Source: Buttiauxella gaviniae ATCC 51604 (GTDB lineage: Bacteria; Pseudomonadota; Gammaproteobacteria; Enterobacterales; Enterobacteriaceae). From it: a stretch of DNA of 64,000 bases. Below, one piece after another: positions 30,694-39,315 of this stretch (positions within the stretch are counted from its first letter, which is position 1; every line of letters starts with the position of its first letter). Location: assembly GCF_001654835.1 (NCBI RefSeq), contig NZ_LXEP01000036.1:62001-126000 (forward strand), given 5' to 3'. A program made the position numbers and the translations under genes. The notes under the pieces were generated by a model that was given only the letters and a program-made list of their open reading frames with translations, was not told the origin of the DNA and ran no database searches.

Positions 30694-30745
30694 CCTCATC
30701 CTGCAAAAAAGTAGCCCTCAAAAAGAGGGCCGGGATGAGGTTTTT
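30694..30745. terminator. Nested bidirectional terminator
   Basis: Outer stem CCTCATCC 30694-30701 with GGATGAGG 30733-30740, followed by TTTTT on the plus strand (ends chaC). Inner stem GCCCTC 30714-30719 with GAGGGC 30725-30730, followed on the minus strand by TACTTTTTT (ends the DUF1883-like gene). Confidence 0.75.
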
Positions 30746-30989
30746 ATGCTGCTACATAACTGATTGAGTGCTCAAGCGATTTACTGTGGCTATCAATCAA
30801 CACTTTCCACGTCCCGCTGTACGGCACCGTCAAGTAAGCAGTCTGCTTATCTTCCACGCTAAGAATATCAGCTTGTGGTTTACCCGCAGAACTGGTGTCG
30901 CTCATCAAATGAATATGGCTTTTGTTTGAACAGTGAACCACCACTGTGTCACCGCCAAAAAGATGCAAACTGGCTTTCACTACTGGCAT
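30744..30989 (-). CDS. DUF1883-like small protein
   Basis: 81-residue protein predicted to be all beta strand. The pattern GDTVVVHCSNKSHIHLMSD, then TAYLTVPYSGTWKVLIDSH, then HSISYVA fits the DUF1883 family, sometimes found as a domain beside TIR domains but here standing alone. Real gene indicators: GGAG eight bases before the ATG, a terminator directly after the stop, and a CRP-like box 61-76 bases upstream of the start. Function unknown. Confidence 0.65.
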   Translation of the reverse strand: MPVVKASLHLFGGDTVVVHCSNKSHIHLMSDTSSAGKPQADILSVEDKQTAYLTVPYSGTWKVLIDSHSKSLEHSISYVAA

Positions 30990-31049
30990 TTTTATACTCC
31001 GCTATCACATCAAAGTTAGACATCCATGCGCCGGGTTATCCTTGCAATC

Positions 31050-31065
31050 AGTGATGCTGCTCACA
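31050..31065. promoter_or_regulatory. CRP-like box upstream of the DUF1883-like gene
   Basis: AGTGATGCTGCTCACA differs at one base from the TGTGA-N6-TCACA consensus. It lies about 61-76 bases upstream of the start of the minus-strand gene. Confidence 0.4.
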
Positions 31066-31132
31066 AATTACACTTCATGCATAACACCAGACCCCAGCCT
31101 CACAAATGCTGACTTTGATCAAAAAATGCCAT

Positions 31133-31186
31133 AAGGATTAAACAAAAATGCAGATGTACCTGAAACCATTCAGCTGATGGTTTTTT
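31133..31186 (+). other. Nine-codon ORF with terminator-like hairpin; possible small RNA or leader
   Basis: AAGGA at 31133-31137 is followed ten bases later by a nine-codon frame (31148-31177, MQMYLKPFS). Its stop lies in a hairpin (AAACCAT 31163-31169 with ATGGTTT 31177-31183) followed by T. No plus-strand gene follows for 540 bases. It could be the end of a small RNA; no good promoter is visible. Confidence 0.25.
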
Positions 31187-31251
31187 ATACGGATAATTAG
31201 CGTCAGGTCATCATTAAATTTGGTTTCAGGCCAGAGTTATAAGCTCGTTTA

Positions 31252-31605
31252 TTAGAACGTTAAAACCTTATCCGCACTCAATGTCCACTGAGCTAATTCC
31301 ACCAACGTGCCAATTTCCACACCATCAGCCAGCGGTAATGACGTGATGCCACGCCCGTCGGTGCAGGTCTTACACAATTTCACCGGCACATTTTGCGCGG
31401 TTAAAATCTCCAGCATTTGCTGGATGTTATAACCTTCAGCCGGTTTCTGACCGCTTAATCCGGCAGTCACCGCATCAGACATCAAAAACAATTTCACTTC
31501 TGGTTGTGGCTGCTGGTCACATAGCGCAATCGCCAGGCGCAGGCTGTTAAACAGAGATTCGCTGCCGTAAGCAGCCCCATTGGTAATAATCACAATCTTC
31601 TGCAT
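31252..31605 (-). CDS. ychN: YchN, DsrE/DsrF-like protein
   Basis: 117-residue member of the DsrE fold (homohexamer in E. coli). The conserved Cys is in VKLCKTCTDGRGI. Relatives carry sulfur as persulfide in tRNA thiolation or sulfite reduction, but the role of YchN is not established. Its position between chaC and ychO is the same as in E. coli. Confidence 0.93.
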   Translation of the reverse strand: MQKIVIITNGAAYGSESLFNSLRLAIALCDQQPQPEVKLFLMSDAVTAGLSGQKPAEGYNIQQMLEILTAQNVPVKLCKTCTDGRGITSLPLADGVEIGTLVELAQWTLSADKVLTF

Positions 31606-31687
31606 TTTCTCTCCTTGTCTTATCAGTTATGACGGTTGTGCATATCCTACATTGAGTGTTATCTGAAATCAGCACCCAGGCTGTACG

Positions 31688-31720
31688 TTACTGAAATCCG
31701 GAAATACAGTATGTTATAAT
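31688..31720 (+). promoter_or_regulatory. Possible ychO promoter with -10 directly before the start codon
   Basis: A perfect TATAAT at 31715-31720 ends six bases before the ychO ATG, so transcription would begin at or next to the start codon. The -35 element is weak (TTACTG at 31688 with a long spacer). Confidence 0.35.
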
Positions 31721-31726
31721 TTCCAG

Positions 31727-33127
31727 ATGTTCAGAAAAGCTGTTCCATTTGTCACTGTATCATTTGCACTCCTCAGCTCGGGAGGAGCTGCCAGTACCCA
31801 GCAGACCTTTACCGAGAAAGCCCAAAACCCATTCAGTCAATCTACCGAACAGCTTCCCGATATGGGCATTGCCCCAGAAACCGATGCCGCCGCGCGTGAA
31901 ATTGCTGCGATGGCGAAGAAATTCGGCGAAGCGAGTATGGTTGATGACGGGCTGGATGCAGGGGATCAGGCGCGCTTGCTGGCGTTTACTCGTCTGCGTG
32001 ATGTGTTGACCGACAAAGTAACCAGTGAAGCGGAGTCGCTGCTATCGCCGCTCGGCAAAGCAAACATCAATTTACTGGTCGATGAACACGGAAACTGGAA
32101 CGGCAGCAGTGCCTCGGTATTTACGCCGTGGGAAGATAACAATCGTTATCTGACCTGGAGCCAGGTGGGTTTTACGCAGAAAGACGAAGGCACGATTGGC
32201 AATATCGGTGCCGGGCAGCGTTGGGTGGCGGGCGACTGGCTGCTGGGCTACAACGCGTTTTATGACAATCAGCTTGCCACTCAATTACAACGTGCCGGAT
32301 TCGGTACCGAAGCATGGGGCGAGTATTTACGTCTCTCCGCGAACTATTATCAGCCGTTAACCAGCTGGCAGGACGGCGATAATGAAACGCTGGAACAACG
32401 CCTGGCGCGGGGCTATGACATTACCGCGCAGGCGTGGCTGCCGTTTTATCGACATATCAATACCAGCCTCAGTTTTGAGAAATACTACGGTAACAGTGTG
32501 GATTTGTTTGATAGCGGCACCGGTTATCGCAACCCGGTGGCGGTAACTATGGGACTCAGCTACACGCCGATCCCGCTGCTGACGCTTACCGCGCAGCATA
32601 AACAGGGGGAAAGCGGCGTTTCACAGGACAATCTTGGTCTGAAGCTGAATTACCGTTTTGGCGTCCCGGTGGCAAAACAGCTTTCTGCCGCCGAAGTGGC
32701 GACCACCAGTTCATTACGCGGCAGCCGTTATGACAACGTGGAACGTGATTCTCTGCCGGTGATGGAGTATCGCCAGCGCAAAACTTTATCGGTGTTTCTG
32801 GCGACGCCGCCTTGGGAACTGCACGCGGGCGAAACCGTGGCGCTTAAGCTGCAAATCCGTGCCAGCCACAAGATTCGCAATATTACCTGGCAGGGCGATA
32901 CCCAGGCGTTAAGCCTGACGCCGCCTGCGGATAACCGCGACACCAGCGGTTGGAGCATGATCATGCCGATGTGGAACGAAAACGGCCCGAATGAATATCG
33001 TCTTTCGGTGGTGATTGAGGATGATAAAGGCCAGAAGGTCACGTCGAACTGGATTACGCTGAAACTGGCGGAGCCGCTGGTGGTCAGCCCTGTGGACGAT
33101 CCGCGTTATGAGTTGTTACCGAAGTAA
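31727..33127 (+). CDS. ychO: YchO, invasin-like inverse autotransporter
   Basis: 466-residue outer-membrane protein related to the beta-barrel of intimin and invasin. A signal peptide (1-22, MFRKAVPFVTVSF...) and a linker precede a 12-strand inverse-autotransporter barrel (about 85-320, with YLTWSQVGFTQKD, GAGQRWVAGDWLLGYNAFYD and LTAQHKQGESGVSQDNLGLKLNYRFGV). One Ig-like C-terminal domain (about 345-455) follows. The E. coli protein (464 residues) affects biofilm and flagellation. The signal peptide requires the ATG at 31727, although no Shine-Dalgarno sequence is visible before it. Confidence 0.93.
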   Translation: MFRKAVPFVTVSFALLSSGGAASTQQTFTEKAQNPFSQSTEQLPDMGIAPETDAAAREIAAMAKKFGEASMVDDGLDAGDQARLLAFTRLRDVLTDKVTSEAESLLSPLGKANINLLVDEHGNWNGSSASVFTPWEDNNRYLTWSQVGFTQKDEGTIGNIGAGQRWVAGDWLLGYNAFYDNQLATQLQRAGFGTEAWGEYLRLSANYYQPLTSWQDGDNETLEQRLARGYDITAQAWLPFYRHINTSLSFEKYYGNSVDLFDSGTGYRNPVAVTMGLSYTPIPLLTLTAQHKQGESGVSQDNLGLKLNYRFGVPVAKQLSAAEVATTSSLRGSRYDNVERDSLPVMEYRQRKTLSVFLATPPWELHAGETVALKLQIRASHKIRNITWQGDTQALSLTPPADNRDTSGWSMIMPMWNENGPNEYRLSVVIEDDKGQKVTSNWITLKLAEPLVVSPVDDPRYELLPK

Positions 33128-33207
33128 CGTGTGATGTCGGGATACGGTTTGGTATTGTTGGGTGGATAAGCCGCAGGCGTCATCCACCACATTCACCATT
33201 GGTAAAC

Positions 33208-33858
33208 TTAAAATATCCGATCCTGATGCACCCAAACCGCAGCTTCAACGCGGGATTTTAGCTTCATCTTCTTCAGCAAATGCTTAACGTGCACTTTCAC
33301 CGTGCTTTCGGTGATATCCAGGCGGCGAGCAATCATCTTATTTGGCAAACCCTGGGCAATCAGCTTCAGGATATCGCGCTCGCGTGGCGTTAACAGATTC
33401 ACATCTCGGTCTGAGGTGGCGCGGTTGGCACGCAGGCTTGCGGCCAATACTGGCGTTAACGCTTCGCTTAGAACCATCTCGCCAGCGGCGGCTTGTTGCA
33501 GTGCCTTGAGCAAATCTTCTGGCTCCATATCTTTTAACAGATAGCCATCAGCCCCACGTTTTAGCGCGGTAACCACATCTTCTTCATGATTTGAAACGCT
33601 GAATACCACAATGCGACCAGACAGCGGTTTTTCACGCAGACAATCGAGTGTTTCCAGTCCGTTCATCCCCGGCATATTCAAATCCAGCAGGATCAAATCA
33701 GGGTCGAGCTCTTCGGCAAGCAGCACTCCTTGCTCACCATTGCCTGCCTCACCAACAACTGCAAGTTCAGGAGCCATACTGATGAGCTGCTTAACGCCAG
33801 TACGCAGCATGGGATGATCGTCGATAAGCAGTATGGTTGAAGCTTCCGGGTTACTCAT
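33208..33858 (-). CDS. narL: NarL, nitrate/nitrite response regulator
   Basis: 216-residue response regulator. The receiver domain (1-125) has the DDHPMLR acidic pocket and the phosphorylated Asp in [14 protein letters not shown] LuxR-type HTH (about 150-212) has [25 protein letters not shown]. NarX phosphorylates it in nitrate; it then activates narG and narK and represses fermentative genes such as adhE. It overlaps narX by eight bases. Confidence 0.97.
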   Translation of the reverse strand: MSNPEASTILLIDDHPMLRTGVKQLISMAPELAVVGEAGNGEQGVLLAEELDPDLILLDLNMPGMNGLETLDCLREKPLSGRIVVFSVSNHEEDVVTALKRGADGYLLKDMEPEDLLKALQQAAAGEMVLSEALTPVLAASLRANRATSDRDVNLLTPRERDILKLIAQGLPNKMIARRLDITESTVKVHVKHLLKKMKLKSRVEAAVWVHQDRIF

Positions 33859-35635
33859 GATTTGCTCCTGTGGCTATTTCGGGGATAAAACTCACGATGA
33901 CCTGGGTACCGCCACCCGGGCGCGTTTGCACCTGGCAATCACCTTTCAAGCTTTGTGCGCGGTCTCGCATAATGATAAGTCCGTAGTGGTTGCGGCGCTC
34001 ACCGTTGTCGGCAATGCCCTGACCGCTATCCCATATGGTTAAGGTAATTTGCTTGTCGTGATATAAAACACTGACTCCACATGAACTGGCACAGGCATGT
34101 TTCAGGCTGTTATTAAGTGCTTCTCGAGTGATTTGTACCAGATGAATTGCCTGATGCGACGGCACAAGGCGTGGTGGCACTTGATAATCAAGAGTCACCT
34201 GGAAACCCAATTTCTCACTAAATTCGCGGCAGCTTGCTTCTAGTGCCGGGCGCAGTCCAGGTTCGGTTAATTGCAGGCGGAACGTGGTCAGTAACTCTCT
34301 GAGTTGACGCCACGAAGTATTGAGTTCGCTGCGCATTTGACCCAGCAGAGTCTGCATCTGCTCAGGCAGTGTCGCCCCTTGCATTTGCAGACAACTCACC
34401 TGCATTTTCAGGCAAGAGAGCGATTGAGCAATGGAGTCGTGCAGCTCGCGGGCGATAGCGGAACGTTCTTCCATCACCACCAACTGCTGCTGATGTTCAT
34501 ATTGCCGCTCTAGCGCAAGTGTCGCTGTCAGCTGTTCCATCAGTGTCAGAATTAACTGTTGCTGATCGTGTGTCAGGCTGCGGCCAATTGGCAATTGGGC
34601 CAACACCAAACCGTACTGAATATGGTTGTCTGTTAAACGCCATTTTTGTGCGGTGGTTTCGCAAGGTTGCAGGATGGGTTCGCGCGGGCAAAGATTACAG
34701 CCGCTGGCTTCACAACTGCTATCAGGTTGATAGGTATACTCTTCGTAATTCTCTTCATCCTCATACTCATAAACCCGTAGTTCGATATTACGCAGCGGTG
34801 TTAAGTGTTGTAGTTCGCTGAGTACGGGAGATAAGCGCTGGCACAGTGGGGCCTGAGAGTGCAGCCGGCGGTTAGCCTGATAGAGAAATGAGAGTATCTG
34901 GTTTTTTTGCTCAAGCCCGGCGGTTTTTTCGTGCACACGCTGCTCAAGGCTTGCATAACTTTCGGCCAGTTCCGCAGACATACTGTTTAGTGCAGCACCG
35001 AGAGTCGCCATTTCATTGCGCCCACGAACGTTCACCCGGTGGGTAAAATCTCGCTGCCCAATGGCCTGGGCCATCGTCAATAATTTCTGCCACGGGCGCA
35101 ACAATCGCTTGCGTAACCAGATGACGGTGAAAATAATCAGCAAGCCCATTAAGGCTGCCATTCCCATCTGCAGCTGGATAATGCGGTGTAGACGCATTTC
35201 TGTGGTGTGATCAAAAGTGGTGACCAACTGATCGATTCGCCCGACAAATCCGGCCACATGCGGCTTAACTTGTTCTGCACTTTGTGCCTTGCGCAGAGCG
35301 GGTTCTAACTCTTCACGCCAGTAGTGCTGCAGTGCAGCTAATTTTGCTTCCTGCCCGTCTTGCTGTGCCGCCTCTTGTAAATCGGTACTCCAGGTGGTTT
35401 GTTCCATCTCATCTAACAGAACGTTGTCTTTCTCGGTTAGCGGAATGGCGGCCAGCAGGCGATAACTTTGCATGCGCATCGAACCAGCTTTATTGATAGC
35501 GTGCGCGTTTCCCTGAATACCTTGTGCCAACCAGCCTGCAAGGCTCATCCCCGCGACCCCCAACAGTGCCAACAACAGCACAATCAGTGCCAATTGGTTG
35601 AACAAAGTGAGGGGGGAAAGCAGGCGTTTTAGCAT
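33851..35635 (-). CDS. narX: NarX, nitrate/nitrite sensor kinase
   Basis: 594 residues. First membrane helix about 14-37; periplasmic nitrate-binding domain with the P-box ([19 protein letters not shown]); second helix about 152-172; HAMP; a Cys cluster ([15 protein letters not shown]) in the central domain; H-box [18 protein letters not shown] with the phospho-accepting His; and an ATPase domain ending [26 protein letters not shown]. First gene of narXL, divergent from narK. Confidence 0.97.
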   Translation of the reverse strand: MLKRLLSPLTLFNQLALIVLLLALLGVAGMSLAGWLAQGIQGNAHAINKAGSMRMQSYRLLAAIPLTEKDNVLLDEMEQTTWSTDLQEAAQQDGQEAKLAALQHYWREELEPALRKAQSAEQVKPHVAGFVGRIDQLVTTFDHTTEMRLHRIIQLQMGMAALMGLLIIFTVIWLRKRLLRPWQKLLTMAQAIGQRDFTHRVNVRGRNEMATLGAALNSMSAELAESYASLEQRVHEKTAGLEQKNQILSFLYQANRRLHSQAPLCQRLSPVLSELQHLTPLRNIELRVYEYEDEENYEEYTYQPDSSCEASGCNLCPREPILQPCETTAQKWRLTDNHIQYGLVLAQLPIGRSLTHDQQQLILTLMEQLTATLALERQYEHQQQLVVMEERSAIARELHDSIAQSLSCLKMQVSCLQMQGATLPEQMQTLLGQMRSELNTSWRQLRELLTTFRLQLTEPGLRPALEASCREFSEKLGFQVTLDYQVPPRLVPSHQAIHLVQITREALNNSLKHACASSCGVSVLYHDKQITLTIWDSGQGIADNGERRNHYGLIIMRDRAQSLKGDCQVQTRPGGGTQVIVSFIPEIATGANHE

Positions 35636-35691
35636 TGACAGGTCTACTCCGGGGTAAAGGAAATCTATTGCGGGTATTCTCAGCCATCCCC

Positions 35692-35725
35692 AGGAGTATA
35701 CCCATACCCCTTAAGGATTACCCAC
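35692..35725. promoter_or_regulatory. NarL heptamer cluster upstream of narK
   Basis: Heptamers fitting TACYYMT or near it: AGGAGTA (inverted) 35692-35698, TACCCAT 35699-35705, TACCCCT 35705-35711, TACCCAC 35719-35725. A further TACCCAT is at 35816-35822. This fits nitrate activation of narK by NarL. Confidence 0.6.
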
Positions 35726-35868
35726 TAATTGCCGGAAGGAGCATGAAGCGCTGTAAGGTTACTAACACCTGCGTTCAGGTTTGTGAAAAGCCACACTATT
35801 TATGTTTTTTATGGTTACCCATAAAGAATGACAGTTGATTTTTAGCCGTCTGCAAGATGGTTTATCCC

Positions 35869-35882
35869 TTGATTCACATCAA
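35869..35882. promoter_or_regulatory. FNR site of narK
   Basis: TTGATTCACATCAA matches the FNR consensus TTGAT-N4-ATCAA exactly. If it is centred at -41.5, the transcript would start near 35917, with TAAGGT at 35904 as the -10. Confidence 0.85.
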
Positions 35883-35942
35883 TTTTTATTCCCCATTAGC
35901 ACCTAAGGTGGCGGCAATTACTCTCACTTTTTTGAGGTGTTT

Positions 35943-37334
35943 ATGTCTCAGTCCCCGGATCACAGCCCAAAAACGGGATCGCTCATTACCGAATGGCGAC
36001 CTGAAGACCCAGTATTTTGGCAAAGCAAAGGCCATGGTATTGCCAGCCGCAATTTATGGATTTCCGTTCCTTGTTTGCTGCTGGCATTCTGTGTATGGAT
36101 GCTCTTCAGTGCGGTTGCGGTAAACCTCAACAAAGTAGGGTTTAGCTTCACCACTGACCAACTCTTTATGTTAACCGCGCTGCCGTCTGTTTCCGGCGCA
36201 TTGTTGCGTGTGCCTTACTCCTTTATGGTGCCGGTATTTGGCGGCCGCCGCTGGACGGCATTCAGCACCGGGATTCTGATTATCCCTTGTGTGTGGTTGG
36301 GTTTTGCGGTGCAAGACCCATCAACATCATTTAGCGTGTTTATCATCATTGCATTGCTGTGTGGTTTTGCGGGCGCAAACTTTGCTTCCAGTATGGCGAA
36401 CATCAGTTTCTTCTTCCCGAAGGCGAAGCAGGGGGGAGCGCTGGGTATCAACGGCGGCCTGGGTAATCTCGGTGTGAGTGTTATGCAGTTGGTTGCACCA
36501 CTGGTGATTTCACTTTCCATGTTTGCTGTGTTCGGTGGAATAGGTGTTGAGCAGGCCGACGGCACTATGCTGTTCCTGGAAAATGCGGCGTGGGTATGGG
36601 TACCACTATTGGCAATCTTTACCGTTGCAGCCTGGTTTGGAATGAACGACCTGGCAACGTCCAAAGCTTCTTTAAAAGAGCAGTTGCCGGTTCTTAAACG
36701 TGCGCATTTGTGGATTATGGGTGTGCTGTATCTGGCGACCTTCGGTTCATTTATCGGTTTTTCTGCCGGTTTTGCGATGCTGGCGAAAACCCAGTTTCCT
36801 GATATCAATATTCTGCACTTCGCCTTCTTCGGCCCGCTGTTTGGCGCACTGGCGCGTTCGGCGGGTGGAGCGATATCTGACCGTTTTGGTGGTACTCGTG
36901 TGTCCCTGCTGAACTTCATCTTTATGGCGATTTTCAGTGCGCTGCTGTTTACCACGCTGCCACACAATGGCGTGGGCGGTAACTTTATTGCCTTCTTCGG
37001 CGTATTCCTGATGCTGTTCCTGACGGCCGGTTTGGGGAGTGGTTCTACCTTCCAGATGATCTCCGTTATCTTCCGCAAGCTGACCATGGACCGCGTGAAA
37101 GCGCAGGGCGGCACTGAAGAGCGTGCATTGCGTGAAGCGGCAACCGATACAGCCGCAGCACTGGGCTTTATCTCGGCAATAGGCGCAATTGGCGGGTTCT
37201 TTATTCCTAAAGCATTTGGTACATCCCTCGCGCTAACCGGCTCGCCTGCGGGCGCGATGAAAGTGTTCCTCGTGTTTTACATTGTTTGCGTGGTGATTAC
37301 CTGGGCTGTTTATGGCCGGAAATCAGCGAAATAA
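35943..37334 (+). CDS. narK: NarK, nitrate/nitrite transporter
   Basis: 463-residue MFS transporter with 12 helices that exchanges nitrate for nitrite across the inner membrane during anaerobic nitrate respiration. Nitrate signature regions are present: GFAGANFASSMANISFFFPK and GGLGNLGVSVMQL in the N-half, and AGLGSGSTFQMISVIF in the C-half. A GTG at 35937 is in frame, but GAGG at 35934-35937 serves the ATG at 35943, which also matches the E. coli start. It ends at a strong terminator. Confidence 0.97.
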   Translation: MSQSPDHSPKTGSLITEWRPEDPVFWQSKGHGIASRNLWISVPCLLLAFCVWMLFSAVAVNLNKVGFSFTTDQLFMLTALPSVSGALLRVPYSFMVPVFGGRRWTAFSTGILIIPCVWLGFAVQDPSTSFSVFIIIALLCGFAGANFASSMANISFFFPKAKQGGALGINGGLGNLGVSVMQLVAPLVISLSMFAVFGGIGVEQADGTMLFLENAAWVWVPLLAIFTVAAWFGMNDLATSKASLKEQLPVLKRAHLWIMGVLYLATFGSFIGFSAGFAMLAKTQFPDINILHFAFFGPLFGALARSAGGAISDRFGGTRVSLLNFIFMAIFSALLFTTLPHNGVGGNFIAFFGVFLMLFLTAGLGSGSTFQMISVIFRKLTMDRVKAQGGTEERALREAATDTAAALGFISAIGAIGGFFIPKAFGTSLALTGSPAGAMKVFLVFYIVCVVITWAVYGRKSAK

Positions 37335-37359
37335 GTTTTGACCATTTTGGTTATCCCTT

Positions 37360-37387
37360 GCGCGACTTCGGTCGCGCTTTTTTTGTT
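37360..37387 (+). terminator. Terminator of narK
   Basis: GCGCGAC 37360-37366, a TTCG tetraloop, GTCGCGC 37371-37377, then eight T. Confidence 0.92.
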
Positions 37388-37525
37388 TCTAATTCCCCCT
37401 CGATCCACCTTTATTCTGAGAGAAACCTCACATTTAGAATAACTACCCCACCAGACACCATTGTCACATTCGTTGGCTAAGAGTACCGTGACGACAAATC
37501 TGGTTTAAACCAAATGGATTAAAGC

Positions 37526-38233
37526 ATGAAAAGCCATTCCACCGTAGAGACGGCAAAAGAGATGCTCAATGACTGGCTGAGCAAAGGGGTCGTCCAGCCG
37601 GGCGGTAAATTACCTTCCGAGCGTGAGCTGGAAGAATTACTGGGCATCAAGCGCATGACACTGCGACAGGCGTTGCTGTTTCTTGAAGGGGAAGAAAAGA
37701 TCTTTCGTAAAGATCGTCGCGGCTGGTTTGTGGCCTTGCCGTGTTTCAAATACACCCCGAACACTTCGACCAGTTTTAAGCAAGCAGCTCTGGAGCAGGG
37801 GCGTTTGCCGTCCTGGGGCTTTCTGGAAAAAGAACGGGTTTACGCAGCGGAACCGGAGATTTTGTCGCAGCTGAATGTAAAAGACGGTGATGAAATCTAC
37901 AAAATCTGCGGTTGGGGAGCGCTTGATAACCATAAAGTTTTCTATCACGAAACCTTTATCAACGCGCAGTCCGCTCCCGGTTTTATCGACAAATTAGGCG
38001 ATCGTTCTTTTGTTGATGTGTGGCAAGAAGCCTTCGGCAAAAGCTCGCACACGCAGCATTTAGCGTTTAAACCGACACGACTTTCGGCAGGCGCTTGCAA
38101 GGGGATGGGCGGCACGGCGGGGACTCCGTCTATCCGGGTTGAAAAATACCGCGCCGACGAAGCCGGGCAAGTTATTCAGGTTGATATCGAATATTGGCGT
38201 TTTGAATCAGTAGAGTTTTATATCGATTTATAG
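37526..38233 (+). CDS. yihL: GntR-family regulator with UTRA domain (YihL-like)
   Basis: 235 residues: an N-terminal GntR winged HTH (about 5-70, GGKLPSERELEELLGIKRMTLRQAL) and a C-terminal UTRA ligand-binding domain (about 90-230) of the HutC/FarR type that senses a small metabolite. It is followed at nine and about a hundred bases by an isomerase/epimerase-like gene and an MFS gene. The same order (regulator, TIM-barrel protein, MFS carrier) occurs as yihL-yihM-yihN in E. coli, and I take this as the orthologous set. It probably represses its own operon. The inducer is unknown. Confidence 0.72.
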   Translation: MKSHSTVETAKEMLNDWLSKGVVQPGGKLPSERELEELLGIKRMTLRQALLFLEGEEKIFRKDRRGWFVALPCFKYTPNTSTSFKQAALEQGRLPSWGFLEKERVYAAEPEILSQLNVKDGDEIYKICGWGALDNHKVFYHETFINAQSAPGFIDKLGDRSFVDVWQEAFGKSSHTQHLAFKPTRLSAGACKGMGGTAGTPSIRVEKYRADEAGQVIQVDIEYWRFESVEFYIDL

Positions 38234-38241
38234 GAGTTTCC

Positions 38242-39213
38242 ATGAACAACATCCAGGCTACAAAAATTGTCGATCGCGCTGCAAATTTGCCGCTGTATCT
38301 GCATGCCTATGCGTTTCATTTAAACATGCGTATGGAGAAGATTCTGCCGGAAGACTTGCTGGATATTGCCAGCCAACAGCAACTGAAAGGGGTGAAAATT
38401 CATGTTGTGGATGGAGAAAGCCAGTCTTTAAGGCATGCCAGTGATGAGCGGCTTGCGAATTTTGCAGATAAATCGCGCCAGTTGGGGTTGGATGTTCACA
38501 TCGAAACCAGCGCCTCAGATGCCCGAACGATTGACGAGGCCGTGAGAATTGCGCTGAAATCGGGTGCGACTTCGGTGCGGTTTTATCCGCGCTATGAAGG
38601 GACACTTTCTGAGGTAATGGAAATCATTGCCCAGGATATTCAATACATTAAAGCGAAATACCAGCATAGCGGCCTGACATTTACGCTTGAGCAACACGAA
38701 GATTTGCAAAGCCACGAATTGGTGAAGCTGGTTCAACAGGCTGACTTTCCACAGCTTTCCCTGCTGTTTGACTTTGCCAACATGATTAATGCCAACGAAG
38801 AGCCGCTTGACGCGCTGGCGGTGATGGGAAAAGAAGTCACTCAGGTGCATATCAAAGATGCGTTAATCAATCACGAAGGTGAAGGGCGCGGGCATACGGC
38901 CTGTATTTCTGGGGAAGGTGAATTACCGTTTAAAGAGTTATTACTGCAATTAATTTGTTTGGGCGAAGATAAACCGCAAGTCACCGCATTCGGTCTGGAA
39001 GAAGAAGTGGATTATTACGCTCCGGCATTTCGTTTTACCAACGAAGATAAAAACCCGTGGATTCCATTGCGCCAGATGAGTGAAACCCCGTTGCCAACCT
39101 CCGGACTGGAAGAAAGATTAAATAAAGAAATTGACGACGCTATGAATCAAATAATGCATGTGCGTAATATTCTTGGCGATCTTCATAAAGATGCTGTAGC
39201 TATTTTAAGATAA
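38242..39213 (+). CDS. yihM: Sugar phosphate isomerase/epimerase-like protein (YihM-like)
   Basis: 323 residues with an AP-endonuclease-2/xylose-isomerase type TIM barrel (about 20-270). Visible elements: LKGVKIHVVDGE, the metal-ligand type segments FTLEQHEDLQSHELV, LLFDFANMINAN and VTQVHIKDALI, and FGLEEEVDYYAPAF. It resembles E. coli YihM. Family members isomerise or epimerise sugars and related compounds; the substrate is not known. AGGAG precedes ATG 38242. It is cotranscribed with the GntR gene, nine bases upstream. Confidence 0.72.
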   Translation: MNNIQATKIVDRAANLPLYLHAYAFHLNMRMEKILPEDLLDIASQQQLKGVKIHVVDGESQSLRHASDERLANFADKSRQLGLDVHIETSASDARTIDEAVRIALKSGATSVRFYPRYEGTLSEVMEIIAQDIQYIKAKYQHSGLTFTLEQHEDLQSHELVKLVQQADFPQLSLLFDFANMINANEEPLDALAVMGKEVTQVHIKDALINHEGEGRGHTACISGEGELPFKELLLQLICLGEDKPQVTAFGLEEEVDYYAPAFRFTNEDKNPWIPLRQMSETPLPTSGLEERLNKEIDDAMNQIMHVRNILGDLHKDAVAILR

Positions 39214-39315
39214 TAATTAATCCAAAACATTTAAATTCAGCTGTCTCACCTTTCGTGAGGTCACTGTGCTCTCAATATAATAATTAATTCCGCTAATTCA
39301 GGGGTGGGGTGTCTT

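Noticed and set aside
35692-35725. Possible CRISPR-like short repeats (TACCCAT units)
   Set aside because: Spacing and length fit NarL heptamers, not repeat-spacer arrays. No CRISPR array was found anywhere in the window.
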